Positions 1-11,231 of a DNA stretch of 64,000 nt are shown here, piece by piece. The DNA is taken from positions 124,001-188,000 of the forward strand of contig MU394121.1 of assembly GCA_022578605.1 (NCBI GenBank), given 5' to 3'. Each line of letters begins with the position of its first letter. The first letter of the stretch is position 1. Both the position numbers and the translations under genes were made by a program. The notes beneath the pieces were generated by a model. It made no database searches. It worked only from the letters and a program-made list of their open reading frames with translations, and was not told the origin of the DNA. Source of the stretch: Camillea tinctor (lineage: Eukaryota > Ascomycota > Sordariomycetes > Xylariales > Xylariaceae).

Positions 1-2947
1 GAATAGTGATAGCGTGGAGAGTAACAAATGCGGCCAGGTCCAATGCGTTGTCGCATCGCCCCGTCAGATCCCCGTTCAACTCGTTGTATACGCTGTTCCT
101 CAGATCGGCTTGTTGAAAAAGGGGCCCCTCGGTCGGGTGAGACTCGCGCTTGGGGAAGAACGTAACCAACGTCGCTGTATGCTCGTTAATAATCGATTCT
201 ACTATATTAGGTAGGTAGCACTCATTCACTTACTCGTATCGATGGCCCAAAGCCACAATTGGTCCACCATGAGCATATTTCCATCGATCAGGTCATTCTC
301 CACATCTGACTCCGTTTCCTCAACGTGGCTCGTAGATTCCGACTTCAAGGTAGAGGGTTCCGGGGCTGACATGTAACGAGCGGCCGGCGATGTGACACTG
401 ACCGGTTCCGCGCCGTTATAATACATGTCCCTTTTGCGTTTCAGTGGTACAACCACCCTCTGCTTCGTAAGTTTATAAAGCATCTGATCGTCGTCTCGCG
501 CCCAGGTATCCCTCAGCGACGGGTATCCATACTGATCCAGGGTTCTCCGTGCGTTGAGTGGGGGGTCGTGTGCGATAAACTCCCATATCACCTGCGATTC
601 TAACGAGTCCATCTCGGCAACGTCTTTGGGTACCGGTCTGGCCCGGCCGTGCTTCAGTCTTCTGGTGATGATATTGCGACGCCGCACGATGTTCATATAA
701 GTGTCGTAATGGAGGTACGGAAGGTATAGATAAAAGTGAGATGGCGAGATTTCTGGGCCAGGACTTCTCCCACGGGTTGAAGACGGACGAGGCGAGCCTA
801 TGGGAATGCCGTCAGGCCTCGCTTTTCCTTGCTGCGACACGCTGGATAATGATGACTTACTGGCTTCTGCAGGCACGAAGGCACAGCCGGGCTTCACGTA
901 AGAAGCCTGTGGGTTGGCATATCGTCCCTGAACATGCTTGCTAGCCCAGTAGTCATTGCTGAGGAGTGTAGTATAGCTGCTGTTGTGCACTTCGGCAAGT
1001 TTCTCGAGAATGGCCTATTGATGTCGTTGTTAGAATAATAACTATCCTTTTTTTTCCAGGGGTCAAGCTGTGATGTCTTACCTTGACCCAGTGGGGATTA
1101 TTAAAAGGCATGTGAATCCACATAAACTTCCTCTTCGATGGATCTGGCCTAGAGAAACCGGCCGTGAAATCTTGGAATGAGTCTGAATGGTTAGGTTTGT
1201 CTTGTCGATCTTGATTGTGTTCGCCACGGTGACCCTTCTCCCTATGCAGATGAGGCTCATCAGGCTCAGAAACAGCCTTTCTGGGTTCGTCACCATCGCT
1301 CTTGGTACTTCCAGCTTGGCTCGAGGGTCTTTGGGTTTCCGAGGCATGCACACTCAGATTTCGCCTTGAACCAGCCGGGGCCACTGGCTCGGTTGCCACG
1401 CTCGTGATAAAAGGCCGGGCGGTATGGTTAGTCACGACGATCTCAGGTGATCGATGACTTCCTCGCACATGGTCTTGGGTTTCGGGGGAGCTACTGGGCC
1501 GAACCGATCCTAGGAGCCTCTGGCCAAATTCTTGCACGTTGTTCAAGATCCCTAGAGCAGCGGGCATCCGTGTGGGGCTCACCGTCAGACGCCGAGGTGC
1601 AATTCGACCTCCTCGGCGAGGCTTGGCAGCGACGGTGTTGAGGCGTTCCCGCAAACAGCTTTCTGGGCCTTTCTGCAGAAACTCTTTCAGATAGTGCCTC
1701 GACACGTAAAGCCTGAGATCTTGTTTCGTTTGGCTGTCGGGATCTTCGTAGAAGCCTATCAACTCAACCTTTACTTTGCTAGTAAGTCTCAACGGGGTGT
1801 GCTCAAAGTCCGCGGCAAGCTTCTCGGCTCTGCGTACGGCTTCACCCAAGTCCACAAGGTACGAGTTCATAGTCCCCGCATTATTCGGGCCAAATGAGGC
1901 ACAGTGAGAATGATCGCTCTCGAGAGACAGGCTCTGTTCCGTTCGGTTTCCGGTAAGACATGACTTGATAGATACCAGGGGAGCGCTAAAGTGGACCTCA
2001 TCGTGGCTGGACCAGCCCAGCCCCGATAGTTGAGAGTCGATGGTCTCGTAGAATGTGCGGATGGATAGTTCACTGGCAATATCGGCAAAATCATCATGTA
2101 GCTGAAGAAGTGATTTGTTGTTTAGGCGTAGCGCATCGGTGATAGATCTAGGTAGGGGCTTCTGGAGAAATAGCAATTGTTGAATGCTCTCGCGAAGATT
2201 CGGCATCGACATGTAGCTGGAGCCGCGATGCGGTGTGGCGAAGAACGTCATGCCGTGGCAGTCAAAGACTAGATGCCGGAGTTCCTTTTCCTTGTTCGCC
2301 TTAACCAGAGCTAGTTTGGCAACGAGACCGCCGATGCTATGACAGATGAAAAAGATGGGCCTCGACTTCTTGATCCCAGCGCGTATCTTGCTTACTTGCT
2401 CTAGTAGATCGTCGGCGGCCTGTTCAAGGGTCATGCCATCGGTAAGTTCACGATGTCGATAGAGCAACACCCGCGCCATGTTGGCTTCTTTCCGGATACC
2501 CTGCCGAATCCAGAGCTGTGTCGCTCTCGGCAGAAGATGGTCGATGGTCGGAGTTAGAATGCTACTACCAGGCAGTTCTTTGACAGTTGCATACTTCTCC
2601 AGCTCAGCCGACGGAGGTAACTCGAAGTAGTCGTCGCGCAGCGGGTCTCTTGCCCAGGTATCGACGGGAGACGCGCCGATGCAAGGCACGGCCACGATGT
2701 CGACGGTCGTCTCATTGTAGCCATGTCCGCTCACGTCGCCATCTATGTGTGCAAAGCCTGGCTCTGGATCCCAGGTGGGAGAACTGCTACGCTGAAACGG
2801 CTTCTCGACGTCGAGGTCATTATCCGTGGTTTCGCTCTGCGGCGAATTGTCACTGGCAGGATGGGAATGGTGTTCATCAGATCTACCACCGACTCCCGGC
2901 TCAGTCGTGTGGTTGGGATCTTGCCAGTCTCGAGATGCGGTAGCCAT
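1..2947 (-). CDS. SERAC1-like alpha/beta hydrolase fused to a CorA-like region (3' end outside window)
   Basis: Three exons join in frame: 2947-1082, 1014-234 and 174-1. The introns are 1081-1015 and 233-175, both GT-AG. At least 940 residues are encoded and the gene continues off the left edge. Residues about 82-330 are a SERAC1/DUF676-type lipase fold: it opens with VDIVAVPCIGA and has a nucleophile elbow CHSIGG with Ser204, where the usual first Gly is Cys. After a long basic and Ser-rich linker come blocks that, as I recall them, are typical of fungal CorA-like proteins: WIHMPFNNPHWV, RRTLDQYGYPSLRDTWARDD and LMVDQLWLW. The CorA membrane helices would lie beyond the edge. In fungi the hydrolase module is common at the N-terminus of NLR-like proteins, so an incompatibility or immune role is possible but inferred. 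The start at 2947 was preferred to 2989; either is possible. Confidence 0.8.
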
Positions 2948-3919
2948 ATCGTGAACCACCTTACTACTACTCGCACCAATGGTTAACACAAGGGTCGTGA
3001 TGTGCGCATTCCAGATGTTAGGCGGGTTCGTATTGAACGAGTTGAAGAAGATGAGCCAATGTGACGAAGGGATCAGCGAAACTAAAAGGGACTCGCAGCT
3101 AGGACAAGACCCTTGGTTCTATGTTTGGTAAGGCTGAATTGCAGGCGTCCTGCAGGAATGACTAGGTCCACTGGGTGCGGCTCAGATGCCAGACTTGGCG
3201 TCCTTATTGCTACCCCAGATCGCGAGTTTAAGGATAACCGGCATGGTTTTATTTGTGGAAGCGTGAGTAACCACGTAGGCAGAAATGATGGTTCCGGGGG
3301 AGGCAGGTGATAGTGGAGGGTAGGGTGACATTCGTGGCGGCCAATACGGATTCAGGGGGTGGTAAGACGGGTTGGAAGGGTTGGGGGTCGGACGTAATGG
3401 CGGCATCGGCGTGAAGTATTATACATAATACGGCGTACGCCCCAGTAGTAGTGGATTCGTTCGTCGTTGGTGCGTACATAAACCACAAACGGAGGCTAGC
3501 GGCCGATCCACTCCCCCCGGTCTAATATGTTGTATGATGGGTGGGAATGGGGTGGGGGGATCTGCGTTCATCATACGCCACACGACTTGCCTGTCTCTCG
3601 CGTGAGAGAGATGCTTGAGTATTCCGTTTCATCGATTACGTTTGGAAAACTCCAGGCAGCTCGCGTATGACTCGACGTATTAATCAGTTGATAGAGAAAG
3701 GAAAGCAAAGAAAAAACGAAGGAAAAAAACGATTGTGCAGGTTGCGGAAGATCGGCCGGGGCTGTGATGCTACTCCAGCTCAGTAGCTTGGCGATCTTGG
3801 CGAACTTCTCTCCTGACCAAGCTCCGGTGCCGAATTGCCGTCTTGCAATAATAATAAGGAGTAGAATAATCGTACATTGATACAAGAGACTCGGACAAGA
3901 TAATCACCAAACTTGGTGA
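2948..3919. other. Intergenic, no gene seen
   Basis: This is the upstream side of the hydrolase-CorA gene and the downstream side of the DUF3716 gene. It holds only short proline-rich shadow frames and a purine-rich run at about 3695-3731. I see no RNA gene or repeat in it. Confidence 0.6.
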
Positions 3920-5676
3920 TTATTGACGTCGGCGTTGGGTTTGATGGCTTCCTGCCTGCCCGGGTGTTAAACACCACAGGAGTTGAGCCATCTGTTCGTG
4001 GCGGTTGTGTATCTCGCATTCTTGGCCGGGGGGGATTATGACGCTGGCCATGGTACTGAGCTCAAGAGATCCTGTGGGGAATCTCACCAGTACCTGGCTT
4101 TCGTTCAGGACGGTTCCAACGCGGGTGTAGTCCGCAGGAGGCAAGAAAACCATTTCAAAGGAATAGAAAGCCTCGACGAACTGAGCGATGCCAAATTCAA
4201 ATTCGATATCCTCTTGTGCTCCGAGCAGTGATATCGACCGTATTGGGGGTAGTATTCGAATTCGGTCAGGTTCAGGTTCAGGTTCGGGTGCGGGTGCAGG
4301 TTGAGGCGCACGCCGAGGTGCACGTCGACCCGCACGTCGACCCGCACGTCGAGTTGCAGGTTGAGGTATGGGGCGGGATGGAGGTTGAGGTGTAGGCTCA
4401 GGTTCTGCCTCTGCCTCTGCCTCTGCCGCAGCTGCTGGGTTGAGCAATTCAGCTGTTCTGACCGCTGCCTTGGCAATTTCCAATGCCTCTACTGCGTCTC
4501 TTAGCTTGGCCTTGTAGTTCTCTACAGCTACCTTTGCATCTTCTACGGCCGCTGCCTTTGCAGCTTCTGATGCTGGTTCTCGTGCTGGACCAGAAGCTGG
4601 AACAAAAGCTGGAGCTGGCTCTAGCTCTGGCTCCGACAAACGGATTGAATCCATTAGTCGTAATGCTTCAGCTTCCATCTCCGAGAACGATTGTTCTTCT
4701 GCTGCTCGAGCTTCTAGTCTTGGTGCCGATGCTGATCCTGATGCTGAGGTTGAGGCTCGAGCTGGCGTCATAGCTGGAGCGGGTGCTGGTGCTGTCGGTG
4801 CGGTTGTTGATGCTGAAACTGGAGAGAGAATTGGAGCTGGAGCTGATGATGGTACGGGAGAAACTAGTGGTTGTGCAGGAGCAAGAGCAGGTTCTGGTTC
4901 TGGTACTGGTACTGGTACTGGTACTTGTACTGGCTCTGATTCTGGTTCTGGCCCTGCTGTTGCCAGGGCCACCTCGTCTATGTCCATGTTTGCCTCTCTA
5001 GGCACCTCATTGGCGACATCAGATTGTTCGACGCCTGCCCCACCTAGGATTAATGTTAACAAGGCAGATACAAGATAAGAAGTTGCTCTAGCAACTTACT
5101 GATGGGTGAATTATCCCCTTCAGGCTGCCCGGTGACCGAGCGGGGCTCTTCCTCCGGCTCCTGCCCGGTCCCTGCAATATTGCTGGGACCGGCGGCGGTG
5201 ATGTCGAGCGAGGCTCGAAGCTGACTTCTCGTCTGTCTTAATGGCAGTGCCGCCGGGGACTGGTCGCGGTCAGCACTGCCATGGCCCTGGAAATTAGGGT
5301 TGTGTTCACAACCCTTATATTTCCAGTTCCAACGACAGTTGGCACATGCGTATCTTGCCATGTTAGAGCCCGACGGCGGCAGGATACATCCCCGAAAGGG
5401 GCCGCTCTCGTTCTGGCAGACGCGGCACGGTTCGTTGGCAGAGATGCCAACAGCATATTGCATCGCAGCAACTATATTATCAGCGTATCCGTTGACATTC
5501 TTCGCCCCTTTAAACTGGGGGTTCCAGTCCATATCCCGAGTGATTGGGCTTGGCAACAATTCTTCCTGACCAGGATGGTATATCCGTGATCGGGTATCAT
5601 TTTTGGTTGGCCTTGCCACAGTCAACTCGGGAATATGGGCCTGGAACCTTGCCCACAACGCATTGTTATGATCCAT
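3920..5676 (-). CDS. DUF3716-type cysteine-rich protein with long Pro/Glu/Ala tail
   Basis: Two exons, 5676-5100 and 5043-3920, are separated by a 56-bp intron (donor GTAAGTTGC, acceptor TCCTAG, branch TTAAC) and give 566 residues. Residues 84-123 carry six cysteines spaced as in fungal DUF3716: CxxC at 84/87, GPF then Cys97, ACANC at 110-114, then Cys123. This looks like a small zinc-binding or disulphide module. Residues about 215-330 are low complexity (PEPEPE, VPVPVPVP, Ala-rich). A predicted helical stretch with regular Ala/Glu spacing and an RRAGRRAGRRAPRRAP basic block follow. The last 110 residues look globular, with PPADYTRVGTV and SVIIPPGQECEI, but I do not recognise the fold. No signal peptide is seen. 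Function is unknown; DUF3716 proteins are usually lineage-variable. Confidence 0.75.
4263..4940. repeat. Low-complexity coding repeats in the DUF3716 gene
   Basis: Short tandem hexamers encode PE, PA, VP and RRAG units. Examples are ggttca/ggttcg at 4263-4290, a cgtcgacccgca run at about 4322-4350, ctgcct/ctgcca at about 4405-4428, and ggtact repeats at about 4901-4925. The antisense frames are leucine-rich artefacts. Such tracts are prone to length change. Confidence 0.75.
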
Positions 5677-6702
5677 CTTCCAAGATAAAATCTGAGGTCA
5701 AATACAATAAGATTGACGGTATGCTTGACTTCGAATTTTGATTGTGTCAACAACAAGGCTAAGAGAGAGATAATAACTTGTTGCGTGTGTGGGATGAGCA
5801 AAGAGATGCTGGATCGAGTGAACTGGTGACTAGACAGACGAGAAAGAAGGCTGGTGGATGTACTGGGTTGATCAAGTCAGAAATGCAGTGTTGGGGAATG
5901 TGAGTAGAGGAAGTGAAGGATTTGTGCGTATGTTTTTTTTTTGTGGGAGGAATTTGCAAAAAAATAAATTAGAAAGAACAGAAAAGAAATAGGGCATGGG
6001 GCATGCTTAGACTCCGGTCCAAGGACGACGTCGATGGTGATTATTACGGCCAGTGTCGACTTTGATGATGAGTGGGACAGTCATGGCGGCGACTAGATCG
6101 AATCGTGACACCTGAGAGGTTGCTATACTCGGGAGATGGTGGTGGAGTCGAGATATCTTTGCTGCATTAGTCGGCGGGTTCGAGCACTGCTCTTAATATG
6201 GATAGTAATAGGAATACCTCGAGAATTGTGATATCTTGTGGCATACTTGAAAGCCAGGACTATTATAAATTTCACAAATTTGAACCCCCGCCATATCTCC
6301 CCCCTTTTACTCCAAAATAGGATATCTACCGTGAAGTTGTGTGAATCACAATGAAAATTGAATGAAAGCTTTGAGTTGGGTCTATTCTTGAAGTCTACAA
6401 AGCTGTATAAGTGATTCCAAGCTCAAAATCATTGAGAGGATACCCAAAGGAGATAGGAAGCTAAAAGACAGACATATGGGAAAGATGTTGAGGACTATGT
6501 GGAGTTGTTATGTTATATAAATTCATATTGACTATAGGTACATACTGATAATTCCCTTAGCCTCCTTGAGATATCATAGCTATCACCTGCTATTTTATCA
6601 CAACTCCATCTAATATTATAAACATAGGTACGTATCTAGCTACCTAGTGATAATCCATCTATACCTAAGCCCTTGAAGCCGGGACCACGGCAGAATCCAT
6701 TC
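5677..6702. other. AT-rich intergenic segment
   Basis: This is the promoter side of the DUF3716 gene and the 3' side of the mpaB-like gene. It contains a T run at about 5932-5941. The composition becomes clearly AT-rich from about 6230 to 6660, with several GATATC words. No gene is seen. Confidence 0.6.
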
Positions 6703-8106
6703 CTATTCAATCTTTGGTCCTCTAGAAAACGGGCAGCCAATGGATCCGCGAGTTTGCAAAAATTCAACAGTTGCTGCCATATCATCGAGTCCCTTTCCCT
6801 CTTGTGGTTTCGGCCCGATAGTGTTCAAGTCGTAGCCCTGAGGGCGATACTTATCCCCAAAGGATCCAGGAGCCCGTGCTCCAAAAGCCCGCAGCAAGAG
6901 CGCAGAAGGGCCCCATTTGGACCAGAAGGTGGGCTTCACGTACCAGGGCTGCCCCGTGAGCTGAGTAAAATTATACAGGCCTGTGACTGGGTTCTTCTGC
7001 GCTTCTACGTTGTGGACTGCGAGGAAAGACGGCCTAGGAAAGGAGAGATAGCGAAGTGTCAGTTTACGTGACAATCTGATCACGGATAGTATAGACGATA
7101 GTATCACACCGGGTGCTTCGATGCTGTTAAGACGTATTAGTATTGGTTTCTATATAACTTCTTCTGAAGAGACTTCACTAACCTGAGACTAATCCGCATG
7201 GTCTCGTCCAAATCAAATCCCACTACCTTTCTTAATAAAGTGGTCACAAACTTGGGCAGAGAAGCCGTTGCCGAGTCCACGTAAACCCTCACATATTGAT
7301 CGCCGGTGGCTACCGGCTTAGCAACTTTCTCCTCGTACTGGATAGTCCAGTCGTAGAGCTCGTTTGCGAAATGTAGACCGTCAGTCCAGCCCGTCTCAAA
7401 GGAGGGCAGCGGTGTGTACGGGATGAGCATGTCTTCGCCCAAGATCTTGTGGAAGATCCCGACGGCACACTTCTCTACGTCGCTGAGCTTGCGCCACTCT
7501 GATGTGTCAATGATCTTGAATATTTCCACGACGTTGGTACCGAGCGTATGCAACAAATCTTCGTCGAGGATCTTGCCGGCTTTTCGATAGCGTGCGTGAA
7601 GGTAGTTCATACGAGCAACGGATTGCATGTAGCGCTGCGAGTCGGCGGGCTGGGACTGGACTTCGCGGATTAGAATTTCTGTGTCTACGGCACGCTTGGC
7701 TGCGTTTCTCCTGGTGTTCTGTCCGGTGACGGCAAACAGCTTCGACATGGTGGGGATGCCACCGGCCTAAGGGATTTGCGTTAGTCTCTGACTTGAAGGG
7801 GTTGTATGTAATTAGAATATTGGAAAAGCGGTAGAAAGGGGACAAGATCACCTTTAGCAGAGATATAGTGCGGGCCTTGGTCATGGCATGGGGAAATTCG
7901 AGCTGTTGTAATTGAGTCATGATATAGAAGGCTTCCTCGACGGTCATGCTGGATAGGGGTCTCTTGCCATGGCCGAAACCCGACTTCATAGAATTTGCTC
8001 GTTTGTAGCGAAATAGCCGGACGGCAAGCAAATAACCCAAGAAAAGGGAAAACACCCATGCCTTGGGATCCATGGACGACAAGAATAGGTTTGTCTCGAG
8101 CACCAT
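6703..8106 (-). CDS. mpaB-family ER-bound oxygenase (MPAB/Lcp-type domain)
   Basis: Three exons, 8106-7852, 7766-7183 and 7123-6703, join in frame to give 419 residues, the usual length for the family. An N-terminal hydrophobic segment (about residues 16-33) is followed by basic RYKR, as in a membrane anchor. Family blocks follow: GFGHGKRPLSSMTVEEAF, GGIPTMSKL, RMNYLHARY, WRKLSDVEKCAVGIFHKILGEDM, and the late LRYLSFPRP and QPWYVKP region. The namesake MpaB of the mycophenolic acid pathway cleaves a prenyl side chain in the ER. This protein is a relative, so the substrate is unknown. The introns are 85 and 59 bp with GT-AG ends. It is transcribed divergently from the acyl-CoA dehydrogenase gene. 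Confidence 0.88.
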
Positions 8107-9163
8107 GGCAGATGAAAATGCTTTTTAGGAAGAAGATAGAGCGATGTGACATTCTCTCGTCTATTTAGTCATGGGGATAAGAAGATTTAATACACATTTT
8201 AACGGTAAACTGCAATGGAACGCACAACTGCTTCTTCATGTGATCAGACGGCAAATGGAATTATTCTGAGAATACGTCAAACTACCTAGAGGTTCTGTTG
8301 AGAGTCCTTCCTCCTGAATCAGGTTTCCTGTACTCTGTGAAGAATAGTTACCACTATCTATGCCAAGTATACCTTCTGTCTCTAGGATAGTAGTGTCCCA
8401 CAGCGGAGTATTCAACAAAAAGATTTTGTACCTCAGCTCAGTTTCCCCCTCATGTCTACTAGATCGATCAACCTCGTCGGGCTTCGATGGTATGTGAGCC
8501 AAGTAAAATCATCATATCCGTCTGTTTCAAGTTGCGGAGATAAGCCCATCGCCCGAGCATGTCAGCCTGATATCTGATATCAGGGTCTACTACGCCTTGT
8601 TCGTGAGATCAGAGTCTGGTGTTGACCCCAACAATCGCAAGCCGAGACCCACTCGTCCTCTGTTCAACCGAGGCAACTTTTTAGCGTAGGAAGTGGAATA
8701 TCCAATGAGAATATTCTTTAAACTAGATAGAGTGACCGAACGCGTGGATTACTGCTTCACCCCCGTATGTCCAGCGTTGAGACTTGGTATTGAGGGGTAC
8801 TTCGAGACTTCGAGATGTATAACGGAAAACGACTTACAAAGAATTACCAGAATGGATGATCCCCACTCTTTAAGGTTGGATGCCTCGGTTATCAGTGGAT
8901 CTACCTCTCGGGAGTGTGGGGTATGATGTGACCCCTATCTGGACTATAGCCCCCTATTCTATAGTATAGGCTGTTTGTCAAGGTTGAGCAGAAGTTTCTA
9001 ATCTGGATGGTCAAGTAATATTCTAAGTCCCTAACTAAATACTACGAATTTCAGGACAAATCCCATTCTTGCACCCATTCATAGCCAGCTGGAAACTTAC
9101 AGAGTTGAGGCGTTGCCCCTTTTCTTGAGAATACAGATTATCTACCTAAGAAACTCCCAAATC
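8107..9163. promoter_or_regulatory. Divergent intergenic promoter region, mpaB-like oxygenase / acyl-CoA dehydrogenase
   Basis: About 1.06 kb separates two start codons pointing outward, so both promoters must lie here. It contains the 19-bp palindrome at 8566-8584. No convincing coding frame is seen. Confidence 0.6.
8566..8584. promoter_or_regulatory. 19-bp perfect palindrome, candidate regulator site
   Basis: Two 9-bp arms, CCTGATATC and GATATCAGG, are exact reverse complements around a single central T. The site is near the middle of the divergent promoter. It suggests a dimeric regulator, but that is inference. Confidence 0.4.
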
Positions 9164-11128
9164 ATGGCAGATCATTCTACCCCTGTGCATTCATCTGCTG
9201 CTACTGGCTTCTTCCAAGTTTTGCCTGAAATCAAACCGCAATACACCTCACCATCGTTGAGCTCGAGTGCTCAAAGCGTATCTGATGATGTAGTTCTTGC
9301 TCGTATCCTACACCAGTATTTACCTCCCCAGGCCCAGCGTGACATTGGCGCAGCAGTTCATAACCTATCTCGACGGGTGCTTCACCCTTCGATGCTTCGC
9401 CACGCGGTCGAGGCAGAGACCAACCCCCCTACCCTTCAAACGTTTACCACCTTCGGTAAGGAGAACCGCGATGATCCTCTCCGGACCTGCGAGGGTTGGA
9501 AAGCCCTTAAGGCTATCGGTATCGAGGAAGGGGTGGTAAGCCGTGCCTATGACCAGGGCCAGACCACTCACAACCGCAGGGTAGAGCAATTTGGCCTTGG
9601 GCATGTCTGGTCTCATACATCCACTTTGACTATGTGCCCTATGTCGATGACGGACGGCGCCGCAACATTACTCCAGCGGCATATACAGGACCCCGATGGT
9701 GATCAGCCGGGTCGCCACGCTGTCCTAGTCGAGTCCTACCGCAGACTTGTCTCTTCTGATTCGCGCGAGGCGTGGACAAGTGGCCAATGGATGACGGAAA
9801 GAACCGGCGGAAGTGATGTCAGCGGGACGGAGACTATGGCACGGAGGTTAAGTGCCGAAGAGCTGGCTGTAGAAAGGTCAACTGGGTGTGACCAAGATGC
9901 CATTGGCCAACCTTTAGGCCCATGGCGGATCGACGGGTTCAAATGGTTCAGCAGTGCTACCGACTCAGATATGACTATGCTCTTGGCTAAGACCGCTAAA
10001 GGGCTCAGCTGTTTCTATGTCCCCATGCGCCGGCGCGTCGCAGGAAGTTCATCAACGGAGCTCAACGGGATTCGTATCCAGCGGCTGAAAAACAAATTAG
10101 GAACTAAGGGACTTCCCACGGCCGAGCTCGAAATCAAGGGTGCGCGCGGCTGGCTTATCGGTGAAGAAGGCAAAGGCGTCAAAGAGATCTCAGCCATCCT
10201 CAACATCACACGGATTCACACCGCCACCGGCAGCGCTTCATACTGGTCCCGCGGCCTGTCCGTCTGCCGGGCGTACTCGCAGGTGCGCAAAGTGCGGGGC
10301 CGGTTTCTCTATGAGAACGCGCAGCATGTGTTCTGGATGGCCCGCGAGACAGTCAAGTACTGGGCCGCGACGCATTTCGTCTTCTTCGGAGCCGCGCTGC
10401 TCGGCTGTGCGGAACAAGGGTGGGACGCGGCAGTGCGAGGGTCGGCGGCTGAGAAGTTGATCCCGCGAGATCAACGTGCGAGGGATGCGCTGTTGCGGCT
10501 GCTGACACCGGTAATGAAAGCCCAGGTTAGTATGGCGGCCGTGAGCGGGCTACGTGAGGCAATGGAGTGTCTCGGCGGAGTTGGGTACTGCGAGAATTAC
10601 GAGGACGGGGGTATCCTGAACCTAGCAAAGCTATTTCGGGACTCGGTCGCGAACACCATCTGGGAAGGCACGGCCAGCGTGATGGCTGAGGATGTGCGAC
10701 GAGTGCTTCGAGATAAGCGGCTCGGGGGTGGTCATGCGCTCGAAGCGGTTTTCACGCCGTGGGTCAAAGATGTCCTCCAGCCTTGCCAGGGTGTCTTTGC
10801 CGAGGAATGTAGTATTATCGAGGAGAGGCTGCAAGCACTCTTCTCCGCCGTCCAAGGCAAAGACGAGCATGAACTCGAGTATCGAGGCAGGGATATCTTA
10901 GAGCATCTAGAGGCCATTGCCTGTGCAACGCTGCTGTTGTATAACGCTTCTTCCGACGGCAACCAAGTCGCGCGGCATGTTGCCTCGCGCTACACGTGGT
11001 CCAAAGCGTTGCCACATAGCCAATATCGACCAAAGCAGCGGGATTGGAAATACGAAGCTGAAATTGATTACCTGATCTTTTTAGGGGAGAATTTCAGCGC
11101 AGGCAGAGCACAACAGGTGAAGTTGTAA
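9164..11128 (+). CDS. AidB-like acyl-CoA dehydrogenase
   Basis: A single uninterrupted frame encodes 654 residues from the ATG at 9164. That start has a better context (aatcATGgc) than the in-frame ATG at 9113, which adds 17 hydrophobic residues. The middle domain shows MCPMSMTDGAATLL and the FAD-domain signature WMTERTGGSDVS (residues 209-220). The C-terminal helical domain has ECLGGVGYCENYEDGG and NLAKLFRDSVANTIWEGT, where the AidB-type dehydrogenases keep similar blocks. An FAD-dependent oxidation of an acyl-CoA or a related compound is expected. The protein ends in QVKL, close to but not matching a consensus peroxisomal PTS1. It is divergent from the mpaB-like oxygenase and convergent with the downstream SDR, with 103 bp between stop codons. 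Confidence 0.9.
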   Translation: MADHSTPVHSSAATGFFQVLPEIKPQYTSPSLSSSAQSVSDDVVLARILHQYLPPQAQRDIGAAVHNLSRRVLHPSMLRHAVEAETNPPTLQTFTTFGKENRDDPLRTCEGWKALKAIGIEEGVVSRAYDQGQTTHNRRVEQFGLGHVWSHTSTLTMCPMSMTDGAATLLQRHIQDPDGDQPGRHAVLVESYRRLVSSDSREAWTSGQWMTERTGGSDVSGTETMARRLSAEELAVERSTGCDQDAIGQPLGPWRIDGFKWFSSATDSDMTMLLAKTAKGLSCFYVPMRRRVAGSSSTELNGIRIQRLKNKLGTKGLPTAELEIKGARGWLIGEEGKGVKEISAILNITRIHTATGSASYWSRGLSVCRAYSQVRKVRGRFLYENAQHVFWMARETVKYWAATHFVFFGAALLGCAEQGWDAAVRGSAAEKLIPRDQRARDALLRLLTPVMKAQVSMAAVSGLREAMECLGGVGYCENYEDGGILNLAKLFRDSVANTIWEGTASVMAEDVRRVLRDKRLGGGHALEAVFTPWVKDVLQPCQGVFAEECSIIEERLQALFSAVQGKDEHELEYRGRDILEHLEAIACATLLLYNASSDGNQVARHVASRYTWSKALPHSQYRPKQRDWKYEAEIDYLIFLGENFSAGRAQQVKL

Positions 11129-11231
11129 AGGGGTCTCATGTTTAACACGTTATGAGCTTTATACCCGTGTATTCAGTTTAAAGAGGTAGTTTCTATCTTG
11201 TTATCCAAGTCTCTATATATGAGCAAGAGAT

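Noticed and set aside
4483..5001. Plus-strand leucine- and valine-rich frames
   Set aside because: They are the antisense reading of the Glu/Pro/Ala repeats in the DUF3716 gene.
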